Positions 1 to 10,299 of a DNA stretch of 64,000 nucleotides are shown piece by piece. Source of the stretch: Caenorhabditis elegans (taxonomy: Eukaryota; Nematoda; Chromadorea; Rhabditida; Rhabditidae); NCBI RefSeq assembly GCF_000002985.6, contig NC_003283.11, forward strand, positions 14,074,001-14,138,000, in the 5' to 3' direction. Made by a program: the position numbers and the translations under genes. The first letter of the stretch is position 1; each line of letters begins with the position of its first letter. The notes beneath the pieces were generated by a model that was not told the DNA's origin, searched no databases, and saw only the letters and a program-made list of their open reading frames with translations.

Positions 1-300
1 GAAATTTTTCGCCAAAAATTTAGTAAAATGACACAAAATTGAGTTATTTTGATGCTTAAGCAGACATACTGCACGGAACTTATTCAGAAACCAGATGAGT
101 GTTAAGAATTCAGTAGTTTTGGTGCTCCAAAAGACATCAAAAAGTATCAAATTTTTCCGAGTTTGTTAAGCACGGCAAATTTTGAGATTTGCCGCACACC
201 CCTGTCGTAGATACAATTAATGTCAGAAATTAAAAGCCAAGAGGACAAATCAAAACAACTTTTTAAGTGCCATGAACAATATGTATTATATTTTTCTCCC

Positions 301-545
301 TGTGTTCCCTTATCCTGAATATCAAATTTATTTTGTGAATCATTTCAATTCCACATCATCATATATAAACAAAATTGATTAAATTCGTATGTTTTTCAAT
401 CATGTATCAATATATAAACCCTTCTGAAATAGATCATATTCATCCTCAGATTTTACTTTTTTTCTGTTTCACTTTTCTGACCCCATTGTTCTAAAACTGT
501 TGGAAGACTGAATTTCGAAAAAAGTACGATTTGTTCGTAAAGTTC
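301..545 (+). repeat. Duplicated upstream segment, copy 1 (5' of gene A)
   Basis: About 240 bp ahead of gene A closely matches 5225-5500 ahead of gene B, including the stretches around CCTTATCCTGAATATC, CATTTCAATTCCACATCA and CATATATAAAC / AAACCCTTCTG. It contains TATATAAAC near 363. The match shows that promoter DNA was copied with the genes. Whether it is the active promoter is inferred. Confidence 0.7.
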
Positions 546-665
546 TGAACTTTCAAAGTGCGAAACTTGCTCGATTCAAGCGTTTAGATTTTCCGTTTCA
601 CAGTATTTTTAGATTTCTACTCAAACGAAAGGGAATTGAGTACACTACGTTTCGTCGTCATCAAA

Positions 666-2646
666 ATGATTTGGCAAGTTCTAATAACACTTGTGGTTCT
701 GTCTGCTACTGTCTACTCGGAGTCCCCATTGACACCAAGCAAAATTGAGGAATGCCAAAAAACATGTGGAGTACCTTTGGATATCAGAACTAATCCAGAT
801 GACACAAAGTGCAAAAAGTGGAACGTAAGTGGCGTCATGTGGTGTCAGGCTGTCCCAATACTCAACAGCACATAAAATGTCGGGAAAATATTTTTGAATT
901 TTTGTGACGTCACAGCGAATTTCGAATAAAAGCGTCGATTTTCGTTAAATTTTTTCATTATTCAATCAAAATTTTGTGGAAATTGACATGATTTGTCTTC
1001 AATCGCATGTTGTTTCATGTTTTCAACTGATTTTTCCACTTAACTTGCTGAATCTTTGAAATTTCTTGAAATTAATATCAATTTTATAAATTAACAGAAA
1101 CAAATATTTAAAGAGTGATACAAATCTCACAAAAACGCTTGAGTTTGAAAACAATTATTCGGGATTCGATGTGACGTCACAAAAATTCAAACATATTTTC
1201 CCGCAAATTTCAAAAAAAACCTGAAATTCACAATGTAGAGAAACCAAAAAATGAAATTTAAACATTTCTAATAGATTTTTTAAAAAATGTTGTTTTCTCT
1301 TAAAATAGGTCTTTTGAAGTTATTTTCAAAGGAAAATTAAGTTCAGTTAGAGTTGTTTGTCTAACAAGGAGCAACTAATTTCAAGGACCCAATTTCAAAA
1401 CTATATTAGCGGAAAAACTCTCAACATTATTATTATTCTTAAATTCTCGTCATAAGAAGGTTAACTTCAACAAATTTCAGAACTGCGACTATGATGACAG
1501 AAAATGTGCAGCGTTCGGAAATAATGAGGAATTGTTTACATACACGGATAATGTGTGTGAAACAAGCGATAAGAAGTATGAACAATTGTCAACAGTAGAA
1601 AAAAAAGAATGTATAACTGATTGTGGAGTTCCCAACAATATTATTGCAGATGCAGAGGCAAACTGTGCTAAATGGAAGGTAAGTTAATATCAAGTAAATG
1701 CTCTGAAACTTGTGTTAAATATGGTCACTTGCAAAAACTAAGATATCTTATATTATTTACTATACCGTATATCCTCTATTAGTTTTGCACCCCTTTGCTC
1801 AACTTTGGCAGCTCATATCTCAGTAGTCGTTTGTTCTAAAGAAAAGTTGTCAACTGATAATATATTTGTTAGATGTTTTTCTATAGTATATAGTTTGTTA
1901 ATCATTTATATGTTCAAAATAAAATGAGATATGAGCTGTCAAAGTTGAGCAAAGGGGTGCAAAACTAATAGAGGATATACGTATAGTTTTCTTTTCTCCG
2001 TTGTAGACTGTACCAAGATCCAAATTCACGTTAAATTGGAAATTTGACATAACCAAATTTCATAATTAACGGCCGGAAAAGTTTTCAGAATTTCAATTAT
2101 TATTGAATCTTTCGCAATAAGAAAATAAACTTCAACAAATTTCAGGTATGTAACAGAGATAAAAGAAACTGTGCAGCTGACAATAAGGGATTTTCTAACA
2201 TTGATTATATGTGTGGCGTAATTCCTCCGCCCACAATGTTACCAGATTATGTTAGTTGGTACAAGGCAAAATGTGGAATACCCAGTCAAATCATAAGAAA
2301 CCCCACTGAGAAGGTGTGCGAACATTGGAATGTAAGTTGCTGACGTAAAAATCAAGCACCGTTTTCCCAATGTTTTTGAAGCGATGAGACAGTACAAAAA
2401 CTTGTAAACTAACTGGAACTTGTAGTGAACAAAAAATCAGATTTATTGTTGTTTCAACTCTAAAAATCGCCCAAGATGCACGAAATGCCTATTCAGGCAA
2501 CTTTGTGGGTTTACATTTTGGTTAAAGACACTCAGGAAAATATAGATAATTTGAAACATTTTCAGGAGTGTTCAAACGACGAGAAAAAAACTGCCGCAAC
2601 AGGAGACAATGAATTATCAGACGCTAACGATGCGTGTAGAAAATAA
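666..2646 (+). CDS. Gene A: secreted protein with three six-cysteine CGVP/WN units
   Basis: Predicted exons are 666-824, 1481-1678, 2146-2331 and 2566-2646, all in phase 0, giving 207 aa. The start is the ATG of MIWQVLITLVV, which begins a clear signal peptide ending near VYS. A TTG-started extension upstream is not credible. Three repeats follow the pattern C-x3-C-G-[VI]-P-x3-I-x2-NP-x4-C-x2-W-[NK], then after the intron x-C-x4-[RK]-x-CA-A, then one more Cys. The last unit is degenerate after its intron (KTAATG). Each unit is cut by an intron at the same place, right after the W-N/K pair. This gene has neither the Thr-rich linker nor the C-terminal tail of genes B-D. AATAAA lies about 50 bp after the stop. 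The gene is probably extracellular. I do not recognise the family and assign no function. Confidence 0.75.
1761..1985. repeat. Palindromic MITE-like element in gene A intron 2
   Basis: The two ends form a long inverted repeat of about 60 bp per arm. The left arm starts TATACCGTATATCCTC, and the right arm is its near-perfect complement ending at TATACGTATA. There are only one or two mismatches and a short AT-rich centre. It carries no coding capacity and lies wholly within the intron 1679-2145. TA at the outer ends fits a Tc1/mariner-type target site, but I cannot name the family. Confidence 0.8.
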
Positions 2647-3166
2647 ATTTTGCTACTCGTAAATTGTTTCTTTACTTGCTGTGTTTTGCATTTTATCAAT
2701 AAACGCTTTGTTACCAGACCAACAATTCATGAAAAGTACTCTTCAAATTTTTTGAATAATACAAAGTTAAGTGGATTCTTCTGATCATCCCGTGTTAAAA
2801 AATCATAAACATAATCTTGAAGTTAGAAATGATTTCATACCTACTTTGAAGACACAACAATTAAAAAGTTTAAACAGATTATTTTTCTGGGTAATACAAA
2901 TTTTTCTGGTTTCTTCATTCATACTTTTGATCAAGTTTTTGGTATAAAAAATTGAAAAATTTTAGCCGCTTTCCTGGATCCCTCCGTTTTAAGCATCAAG
3001 ATTTGTTTTTATTCTCAGGCGTCAGAACCTTTCAAAACAGTTCGTCGATCCCGAAATACGCTGAGCTGGCAACAGGGATGTGCTGCCGACTAAACAGCTG
3101 TTTAACGAAATTGGGGTTTTTCGGCTGGTGAATATTTTTATAAAATTCGATAATTTTGAATAAATA
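2647..3166. other. Intergenic, gene A to mariner
   Basis: Apart from the gene A poly(A) signal near 2697, I see no gene, RNA or repeat that I can support here. Confidence 0.5.
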
Positions 3167-4405
3167 TTAGGTTGGTCCGGAAGTCTTTATAACTGGATTT
3201 GCTTTTCCACCGCTCGTCACAGTTGCATTTTGGTATTCCCTCGTTGCTAGTGAATAACAACAAGAGTAGGAACTTCATTGTAAGCAACACCTCATTCCCT
3301 TCCCTCTGGCCTGAAGTTAGTTAACCAACGATGTATGTCCCTAGTGCGATCCACATCCGATATGGTTTGATGTACGTCTTCCTCTCTCATACCACGATGA
3401 ACTATTCGGAAAGTCTCCTCAAGAATGTTTATGATTCACATGTCCCCTACTATAATATCATACGCAATTGGTTCCAAAGCTTCGAGAAGGACGACTTTTC
3501 TCTCGAAGACTCTGAGACCCCATAAATTGGATTTGGACACGTTGCAGAAAGCCATGGCAACGGATCCTTTCCAAACAACCCGTGAGCTGTCAACCACACT
3601 TGGGTCCTGTCAAACCAACATTATACGAGGCTGGGAACCTCTTGGAATAAAGAAACTTATGGGTCGATTCATACCTCACACCTTGAAACAGGCGAACCTT
3701 GATTTTTTAGTGGGTGATTCATTTTCCCTCCTTATTTTCCACGGGGCTGATCGATGGTTGGGCCGACTCATTACTGGTAACGAGAAGTGGGTCCTCTACG
3801 ATAACAACCACAAGCGTGCTCAGTGGATTGGAGAAGGAGAGACCCCACAGGATGCCGCCAAACCCGACCTTCACCCCAAAAAAGGCATGCTCTCAGTGTG
3901 GAGGGGAGTCTAGGGCCCTTTCTACTGGTAACTGCTACCTGAGGGCAAAATGATTAGTGGGGACATCTACGTTATCTAACCATGAAACCTGAAGAAAGTC
4001 ATCGATCGTTGACCCTTGAAGTACAAGCAACTCTATTTTCAGCAAAACAACGCTAGTCCCCATCTCTCGAAGCAAGTATAGTAGGAACAGACCAGCCATG
4101 AATGGATGGTTCTCCTTCACGCACCGTATTCTCCAGACCTCACTCCATCTGAATACTAGTCGTTTTCAAATATGACCCGTGTCCACGAGCGGAGAATCTT
4201 CAATACCCATAAAAGTGCCAATGTGGCACTCAAGCATTATTTCGACTCGCTCCCGGAAGGGTTCTGTTAGCAGGGCATTAATAAGTTGCCCACATGTAGA
4301 CAGTATATTGTTGATAATGATAGCGAATATAATTTATCCTATCGTTTCTCTTGCTTCGAGAAATAAACGATTGAAAAAGTTATAAAGACTTCCGGACCAA
4401 CCTAA
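3167..4405. mobile_element. mariner-family DNA transposon (decayed)
   Basis: The element is 1239 bp with perfect 28-bp terminal inverted repeats, starting TTAGGTTGGTCCGGAAGTCT at the left and complementary at the right. It is flanked by a TA duplication (3165-3166 and 4406-4407), the mariner/Tc1 target. Inside are fragments of a mariner transposase in more than one frame. Perfect ends with a broken gene suggest a copy that could once be moved in trans but makes no enzyme of its own. Confidence 0.95.
3331..4365 (+). pseudogene. mariner transposase pseudogene
   Basis: Recognisable pieces, in order, are: an N-terminal helix-turn-helix part ending NWFQSFEKDDFSLED; then in another frame DPFQTTRELSTTLG and the catalytic-domain stretch TGNEKWVLYDNN and KPDLHPKKGMLSVW; then, after a TAG at 3911-3913, QQNNASPH and YSPDLTPSEY. 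There is a frame change near 3520-3535 and a premature stop at 3911. In the second catalytic block the family's Asp (DNARPH-type motif) reads Asn (NNASPH), so even the intact-looking part lacks a D,D34D residue. Family knowledge: mariner transposases use three acidic residues and about 345 codons. Confidence 0.9.
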
Positions 4406-4407
4406 TA

Positions 4408-5224
4408 GTTACAATTTCGCCCAAAAAATAAGATCTGACTCCGAGAGCCGAAAATATTAGCCAGCCGCACATCCCAGCTTGGATCCTGCAATTCGCTTTC
4501 TGAAAGACGCGAAGAAATGAGTGGCTGCTTTGAAACCTGATGTGGCAGTTCTGAAAAAGTCTGAAAAGGTTATATCTAGGACCACAATTATGCGCATTAC
4601 TTTGAAGCGGCATAAACATGTTTTATTCTCCGAGAAAAGGTAAATAAACTCTTAAAATTTGAAAATATCACCTCTCAGCATTGATACAGATTGATTAATA
4701 TAATGCCTTGAGGTATCTTAACGAAATTTTCGCACCAGAACAATAGGAATTTACAAATGACTTTTAAAGCCTGCCGGTCATCAACGCAAGCAGAACCTTA
4801 GATGTCCCAGGGCTCCCAAACGTGTTATTGATAGAGCTCTAAATTAGTTTCTTGAAACATTTTCTGAATGTGCTATAATTAGCTTGTAATTGTCGCAAAA
4901 CGATAAAATAAAGCGATATTTTCGTCTATCGTTGTTTAATTGTCGCGGGCAACACTTTCGTGGACTAGCTCATTTCTTTGATTTGGAATCTGTTTAAATA
5001 TTTGTCAAAAAATTGTTTTTTCGTGGAAAAAAGTGGGAAAGTTAAATTAAAGAGCAGTAGTTTTGTCTCAAACAAATGATGTTCTCATTTTGTCGGTAGA
5101 GCACAGTTGAGCTTACGTAGTACATACTTATGTTTAATATTATATAATTTGTGGGAGAATTTGAGGAAAAAAATAACTTTTCAACAGAAAACATACTATT
5201 CCAAAGGTATATTCAACTTTTTCC
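4408..5224. other. Intergenic, mariner to gene B upstream duplication
   Basis: AT-rich sequence with only short chance reading frames. I see no supported gene or structured repeat. Confidence 0.5.
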
Positions 5225-5500
5225 CTTTTGTTCCCTTATCCTGAATATCAAATTTATGTTGTATATTTTGTCACCCATGAATCATTTCAATTCCACATCA
5301 TTATATATAAACAAAATTGATTAAATTCGTATGTTTTGCAATCATGTATCAATGTATAAACCCTTCTGGAATAAATCATATTCATATTCAGATTTTACTT
5401 TTTTCTTTCTCTTTTCTGTTCCCACCGTTCAAAAACTGTAGGAACACTGAATTTCTCGAAAAGTACGGTTTTCTCGTAAAACTCGAAAATTTTAAAGATT
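5225..5500 (+). repeat. Duplicated upstream segment, copy 2 (5' of gene B)
   Basis: Homologous to 301-545, with one insertion of about 20 bp near 5260 (GTATATTTTGTCACCC). It again carries TATATAAAC and the AAACCCTTCTG block, and lies further from its gene (ATG at 5851) than copy 1 does, because block 5590-5850 is interposed. Confidence 0.7.
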
Positions 5501-5589
5501 GAAACTTGCCTTATTTAAATATTTGGTGATTCGGTTTTAGAGGATATTTTGACAAAGTCCCCATTGAGGCCAAATTACCTTTCATATAT

Positions 5590-5850
5590 AAAAATAAAGT
5601 CTAAAAAAACATTCCATATTTGAAAGTTATGACCTCAATATACCAACAATCTGAAACATACAACTGCTCATATGGAATTCTCTCTCTGATGACCTCCTTT
5701 ACAACCTCCTTTTGTAATCAATCATATCTCTCTTTCAAAAATTTCAAGTTAGGAAAATTTTGTTCGAGGAACAAAGCAATATGATCCCTATCAATTTCAG
5801 ATTTGTATTCAAACGAAAGGGAATTCATACTACATTTCTTTGTCTTCAAA
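5590..5850 (+). promoter_or_regulatory. Proximal upstream block shared by genes B, C and D (copy B)
   Basis: Shares the stretch around ACATTCCATATTTGAAAGT, CAACAATCTG, CTTTTGTAATCAA and the CTTTCAA...TTTCAA...TTAGGAAAA region with 8540-8808 (gene C), and its 3' part with 10140-10299 (gene D). It abuts the start codon. Co-duplication with the genes points to promoter and 5' UTR. The functional role is inferred. Confidence 0.55.
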
Positions 5851-7590
5851 ATGATTTGGTCAATTCTAATTACACTCATGGTTCCATCTGTTGTTCTCGC
5901 AAGACCGCCCAATTGCGCTAATATAGTTTTTGATAAATGTGGACAGCACGACGCCATTAGAACTAACCCAAATGAGCAAACTTGCGAAACTTGGAACGTA
6001 AGTTGCATTCGTTAAAATCAAGTCATGCCTCACACGATGTTCTGAAATATCTACTAAATATAGAAACTTGTTAAAACAAAAAACCTTCGTCATAAAATAT
6101 ATTATTTCTAGAGAGCTCCAAATAATTAGAATGCAAAAACTGTCATTTATGAAATTTTAATAGCCGCAAAATCGTTGGAATTAGAAAAGGAAACATTCCA
6201 AATTGATTGTTTTCACTGTGTTATCTTCAAATTGTTGAATTAAGGTGTTCTTCAAAAGAAAATTAAGTTCAACAGGAGTTTTTTAAAAGACACCGTTTAT
6301 GACAATTTTGCTCTAAAAATTGCAAATGATCAGAAACAACCAAATTTCAAAACTAGACTACCGGAAAAAATATCCTGTTGTGAAATTCTCGCATCAAAAA
6401 ATTCAAACTAACAAATTTCAGAAATGTGACGATGATCAAAAACGCTGTGTCGACAAGACAAAAGAAGTTATTTACACTGACCAAATATGTTACCAATTTT
6501 GGACACCGTCTAGGGATTATATTACATGGTGCCAATCAGCATGTGGAATACCCCATGTACTCGCAAGTAATCCCACTGAAGAAGTGTGTGAAAAATGGAA
6601 TGTAAGTTGCGGACGTTAAACTCAAACCCCTGTTTTTACAATGTTCTGGAAACGCTGGCAAAACATGGAAATTAAAAATTGTAATATTTTGTTTCCAAAC
6701 AAACTCAGATTTTTTTAAATCTAAAAGGATCGAAATATTTATAATGCAAAAACTGCTTTTCAGTAAATTGAATTTTGAATTCTGAATTTGCCGAATCAGT
6801 GTTAAAATATTAGATACTCAGATGTTAGAGATGACCTCATTACCAAGCTTAAAGATAATCATTGGACTAAAATAGACCACATCTCAAAGTCTCAATGTGT
6901 ATTTTTTTTGAATTGTTGAGAAAAATGATATCTAACAAACATTTCAGAAATGTGACGATGTCAAAAGACAATGTGCCGCAGCAGGAGGAAATTACTACGC
7001 AGGCGCTAACTTTCAGTGTAGCAAATACACACCTGCACCCACGGTAACTTCTACCACAGTTGTCGACACATCTGAGAGCAGTACTTCGCAATCTACCACC
7101 ACTCCAAGTACAACCACAACCATCATTGTTTCGTCTACTACCACAACAAACCCAACTACCTCCACAACCCCCACAACCCCCACAACCACAACCCCCACAA
7201 CCTCCACAACCACAACAGCGCGCGGAACCACTGATATTCCCGCACCTCCATCAGTTGTGGAAAAATGGTGCATGAAAAAATTACAAAAAAACAATGCACA
7301 ATTTACTATTGATTTTATCGAGGAAGCCGAAAGTGACGAGGTGAGAGTTTTAATAAATGCATGACAAATTCAAAATGAATTGACGTTCAGGGTACGAATG
7401 CGGAACTATGTATATACCTTAATCGCGCAGGTTTCAAGTTGAGGTTGGAAGATTTAACAGAGTATTGTGGAAAGCAGCAATCAGATGCATTTAAGGAGGT
7501 AAACTTAAACAATAAGTGTTCCACATTTTTCATTATTTTCAGTATGTGGAGAACCGGAAAAGAAATCGAAACTGCGACTTATACCGTTAA
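5851..7590 (+). CDS. Gene B: secreted protein, two six-Cys units, Thr-rich linker, four-Cys tail
   Basis: Predicted exons are 5851-5997, 6422-6601, 6948-7340, 7391-7498 and 7543-7590, all phase 0, giving 291 aa. The signal peptide starts MIWSILITLMV and ends near VVLA. Two CGxx...NP...C..WN units follow, the first somewhat divergent (CGQHDAI), each split by an intron directly after WN. Exon 3 then encodes a low-complexity Thr/Pro/Ser stretch of about 75 residues (TTPTTPTTTT), expected to be heavily O-glycosylated. It leads into the tail: APPSVVEKWCMKKLQ, NNAQFTIDFIEEAE, LCIYLNR, LEDLTEYCGKQQSDAFKEY and a final NCDLYR. The tail has four Cys over three exons. AATAAA lies near 7746. This is the most complete architecture in the cluster. 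The protein is probably extracellular and its function is unknown. Confidence 0.78.
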
Positions 7591-8539
7591 GAATAACCTT
7601 CTTTTTGATTTTGACACGCTATCAATAAATGCAGTTTCCGCACTGTGATCAGTCCTCATAAGGCTTATTTTGGAACACTGAACACGTGCTGCTTCTCTCT
7701 AACTCTTAAATTTTGTCTTTACTTGCTCTGTTTTGCATTCTATCAATAAATGCTTTGCAAACCAAACCAATTGTTATGTGCAGAACGAGGAGAAGAATTT
7801 TCTTACATTACTAAACTAGGTATATTTTTTCTTTCATATTTTCTTTCATTAAATTGCAACCTTTTTTGTATTTTAAAGTTTATTGACGTATTGAATTAGT
7901 AATGTTTTATTCTAACTAGGAAACTGTCAGAATGTGCCCAGTGGAGTATGAGATCTATGTTTTGGAAACATTTAAGAAACGGTAATCTGTGGATTTTTAG
8001 CTGCAAAACTTCAGAACAAAGATAACGGCGCGCTCTTAAAAATGCACTGTCAATTTTCAGAAATTTTCTAAAAATTGTTTTTTGGCAATTGACCCTTCCG
8101 TGCATCTCCAAAGTGCTATCGTCGATTGCGCGCCGTGAGTTTTGTTCTAAAGTCTTACAGATAACCGTTTCTAAACATGGTCTATCAAATAAATTAAGTC
8201 TCCTATGCTACTCCGATGAGCACCTCGTGACAGTTCCCTTGTGAGCCTGAAGGAAAGAAGTGTTAAAATGAACATTTTCGTATAAATTATAATTGAAACA
8301 TTGAGCAGTATAAACATTTTTTTTTAGTGGCGGTGTTGAAAATTACATGTACCCTAAACCGCGATTGACATTGTTAAAGATGGTTGAAAAATTGCGGCAA
8401 GTTGCCGAGGAGCCGAGATAATACCAGAGTTATCAAAGAATCAATAATTACCTCTACAGTAACACGACTTATGAATTGTCTCGGATAATTGAATAGACCG
8501 CGTTGAACTTTTCTTAGAAAATATACGGTATGTGTAGCT
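7591..8539. other. Intergenic, genes B to C
   Basis: Contains the gene B poly(A) signal. I see nothing else I can support. Reading frames on both strands are short and lack family similarity. Confidence 0.5.
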
Positions 8540-8808
8540 GAAAATAAAGCATAAAACAACATTCCATATTTGAAAGTGACAACACTGCAATATGTCAACA
8601 ATCTGTTACATACTATGACTCAATATGGAAACCTCCTCTACAATCTTTTATAATCAACATTTCTATCTTTCAACACTTTCAATTTAGAAAAGTTATGTTC
8701 AAAAGAACAAAAGAAGAACTATTTCTTTTGAGCAATACGATATTAGTTTCAGATTTGTATTTAAACGAGAGTTGGGAATTGAGAACACCACAGTTCGTCG
8801 TCTTCAAA
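8540..8808 (+). promoter_or_regulatory. Proximal upstream block (copy C)
   Basis: Paralogous to 5590-5850: ACATTCCATATTTGAAAGTG, TCAACAATCTG, CCTCCTCTACAATC, then GAACAAAAGAAGAA close to the start (also present ahead of gene D). The end TTCGTCGTCTTCAAA before the ATG matches the TTCGTCGTCATCAAA before gene A. Confidence 0.55.
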
Positions 8809-9486
8809 ATGATTTGGCAATTTCTAACCACACTTTTGGTTCTATCTGCTACGCCCACACTCTCATTTACAACTGCGCCCACTGGCACTTCTCCCACAGT
8901 TGATACATCAGCTGTGATTGCACCAAACCCGGAGAGCAGCCCTTCACAATCAACTGACTCACCAAGTACAGCATCATCAACAGCGACAGAACAAAGTACT
9001 ATTCAGACAGTACCGATTACTTCCATCACAGAAAAAATTATTACAGTATTCACGCCAAGTACTTCTGAACCAACAAGTACTACTACAACAGCACCCGGAA
9101 CTACTGAACTTCCATTTGAATGGAATGTTACCGCACCTCCATCAGTTGTGTCCAAATGGTGCATGATAAAATTACAAAAAAACAATGCACAATTTACTAT
9201 TGATTTTATTGAGAATGCCGAAGAGCCATATGAAGAGGTGAGAGTTTAAATTTTTAAAAATTAACAAATTCAAAAGTACTTTCAGGCTGTTGAAGAGACT
9301 CTATGTGTGCAACTCAATCGCAAATCTTTCGAGACAAGGCTGGAAGATTTGACAAACTATTGTGGACAACGGGAATCAGATGCCTTTAAGGAGGTAAACT
9401 TGAACAATAAGTGTTTATAAACTTTTTATTCTTTTCAGTATGTCGCCAACCGGAGAAAGATTCACCACTGCGATCAGTACCTGTAA
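8809..9486 (+). CDS. Gene C: secreted protein with Thr/Ser linker and four-Cys tail, no CGVP unit
   Basis: Predicted exons are 8809-9237, 9286-9393 and 9439-9486, phase 0, giving 194 aa. I chose the ATG of MIWQFLTTLLV because it matches the signal peptides of A, B and D. An in-frame ATG at 8695 would bury the signal. Directly after the signal peptide comes a Ser/Thr/Pro-rich stretch of about 100 residues with little resemblance in detail to that of gene B. Then comes the conserved tail: APPSVVSKWCMIKLQ, NNAQFTIDFIENAE, LCVQLNRK, RLEDLTNYCGQRESDAFKEY and HCDQYL. Tail exon lengths (108 and 48 nt) are identical to B and D. The six-Cys units are missing altogether, as if the exons between signal peptide and linker had been deleted. 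Confidence 0.75.
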
Positions 9487-10139
9487 TGCTTTTTTTGTAA
9501 TATTGAACACACTTTATTTTAGCTCTTGAATGCTGTCTTAATGAACATTGTTTTTCATTTTATCAATAAATGCTTTGCGAACCGAACTAAAAATTAATGA
9601 AGCACATGCTAAAACATTTCGAGCAATACAAAACGCTAACATCTGTGTTGTATTGAAAAAAAATTCGTAGAATGGACTGAATTTCCACTACATTTCTCAT
9701 CAAATCATCAAAAAAACACGGTGTTTTCTTGTGGTCATTTTTCGTACATTAGAGTGTTCAATAAGTTTTGTTTTTGTGAATTTTTTTTTGATTACACATA
9801 GTAATAAAAACTTGTAAATATCGGCCTACTCAGGTAACTTACAGACTGCACGATCTACCTTCGAGTGGTCGAGAAGAAATTTAAATTTATATTTATATTG
9901 AATTTTTTGGTTTTAGGTTCGAAATTTTTTTTTGGTTTCTTCCTTAAATCTTAAAATTATATATTGTATTTATTCTTACCACTGTTGCATACAATGCACA
10001 TTTGGAATTTTTTCCCTTAATCATAAGCTCACAAACACAAAACATAATTGATTGAACTAATATGTTTTCCACTTTCTGAAATAAATCATATTCATTTTCT
10101 TATATTATTATTTTCTCATACTATCTTCTTTCTGCTTTT
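9487..10139. other. Intergenic, genes C to D
   Basis: The gene C poly(A) signal AATAAA lies near 9565. The rest is AT-rich with no gene I can support. Confidence 0.5.
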
Positions 10140-10299
10140 TCTACAGCCTTCTTTTGTAATCAAGAATTTGTCGCTTTCAAAACTTTAAGTTGTTGTCTAA
10201 GAGAACAAAAGAAGAATGATTTCTTTAGAGCAACATGATTTTTATTAGTTTTCAATTTGTATTTAAACAATGCCTGTTAGTGAAGAACACAACACCGAT
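10140..10299 (+). promoter_or_regulatory. Proximal upstream block (copy D)
   Basis: Shares CTTCTTTTGTAATCAA, GAGAACAAAAGAAGAA and TTTGTATTTAAAC with the upstream blocks of genes B and C, ending just before the gene D start. Confidence 0.5.
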
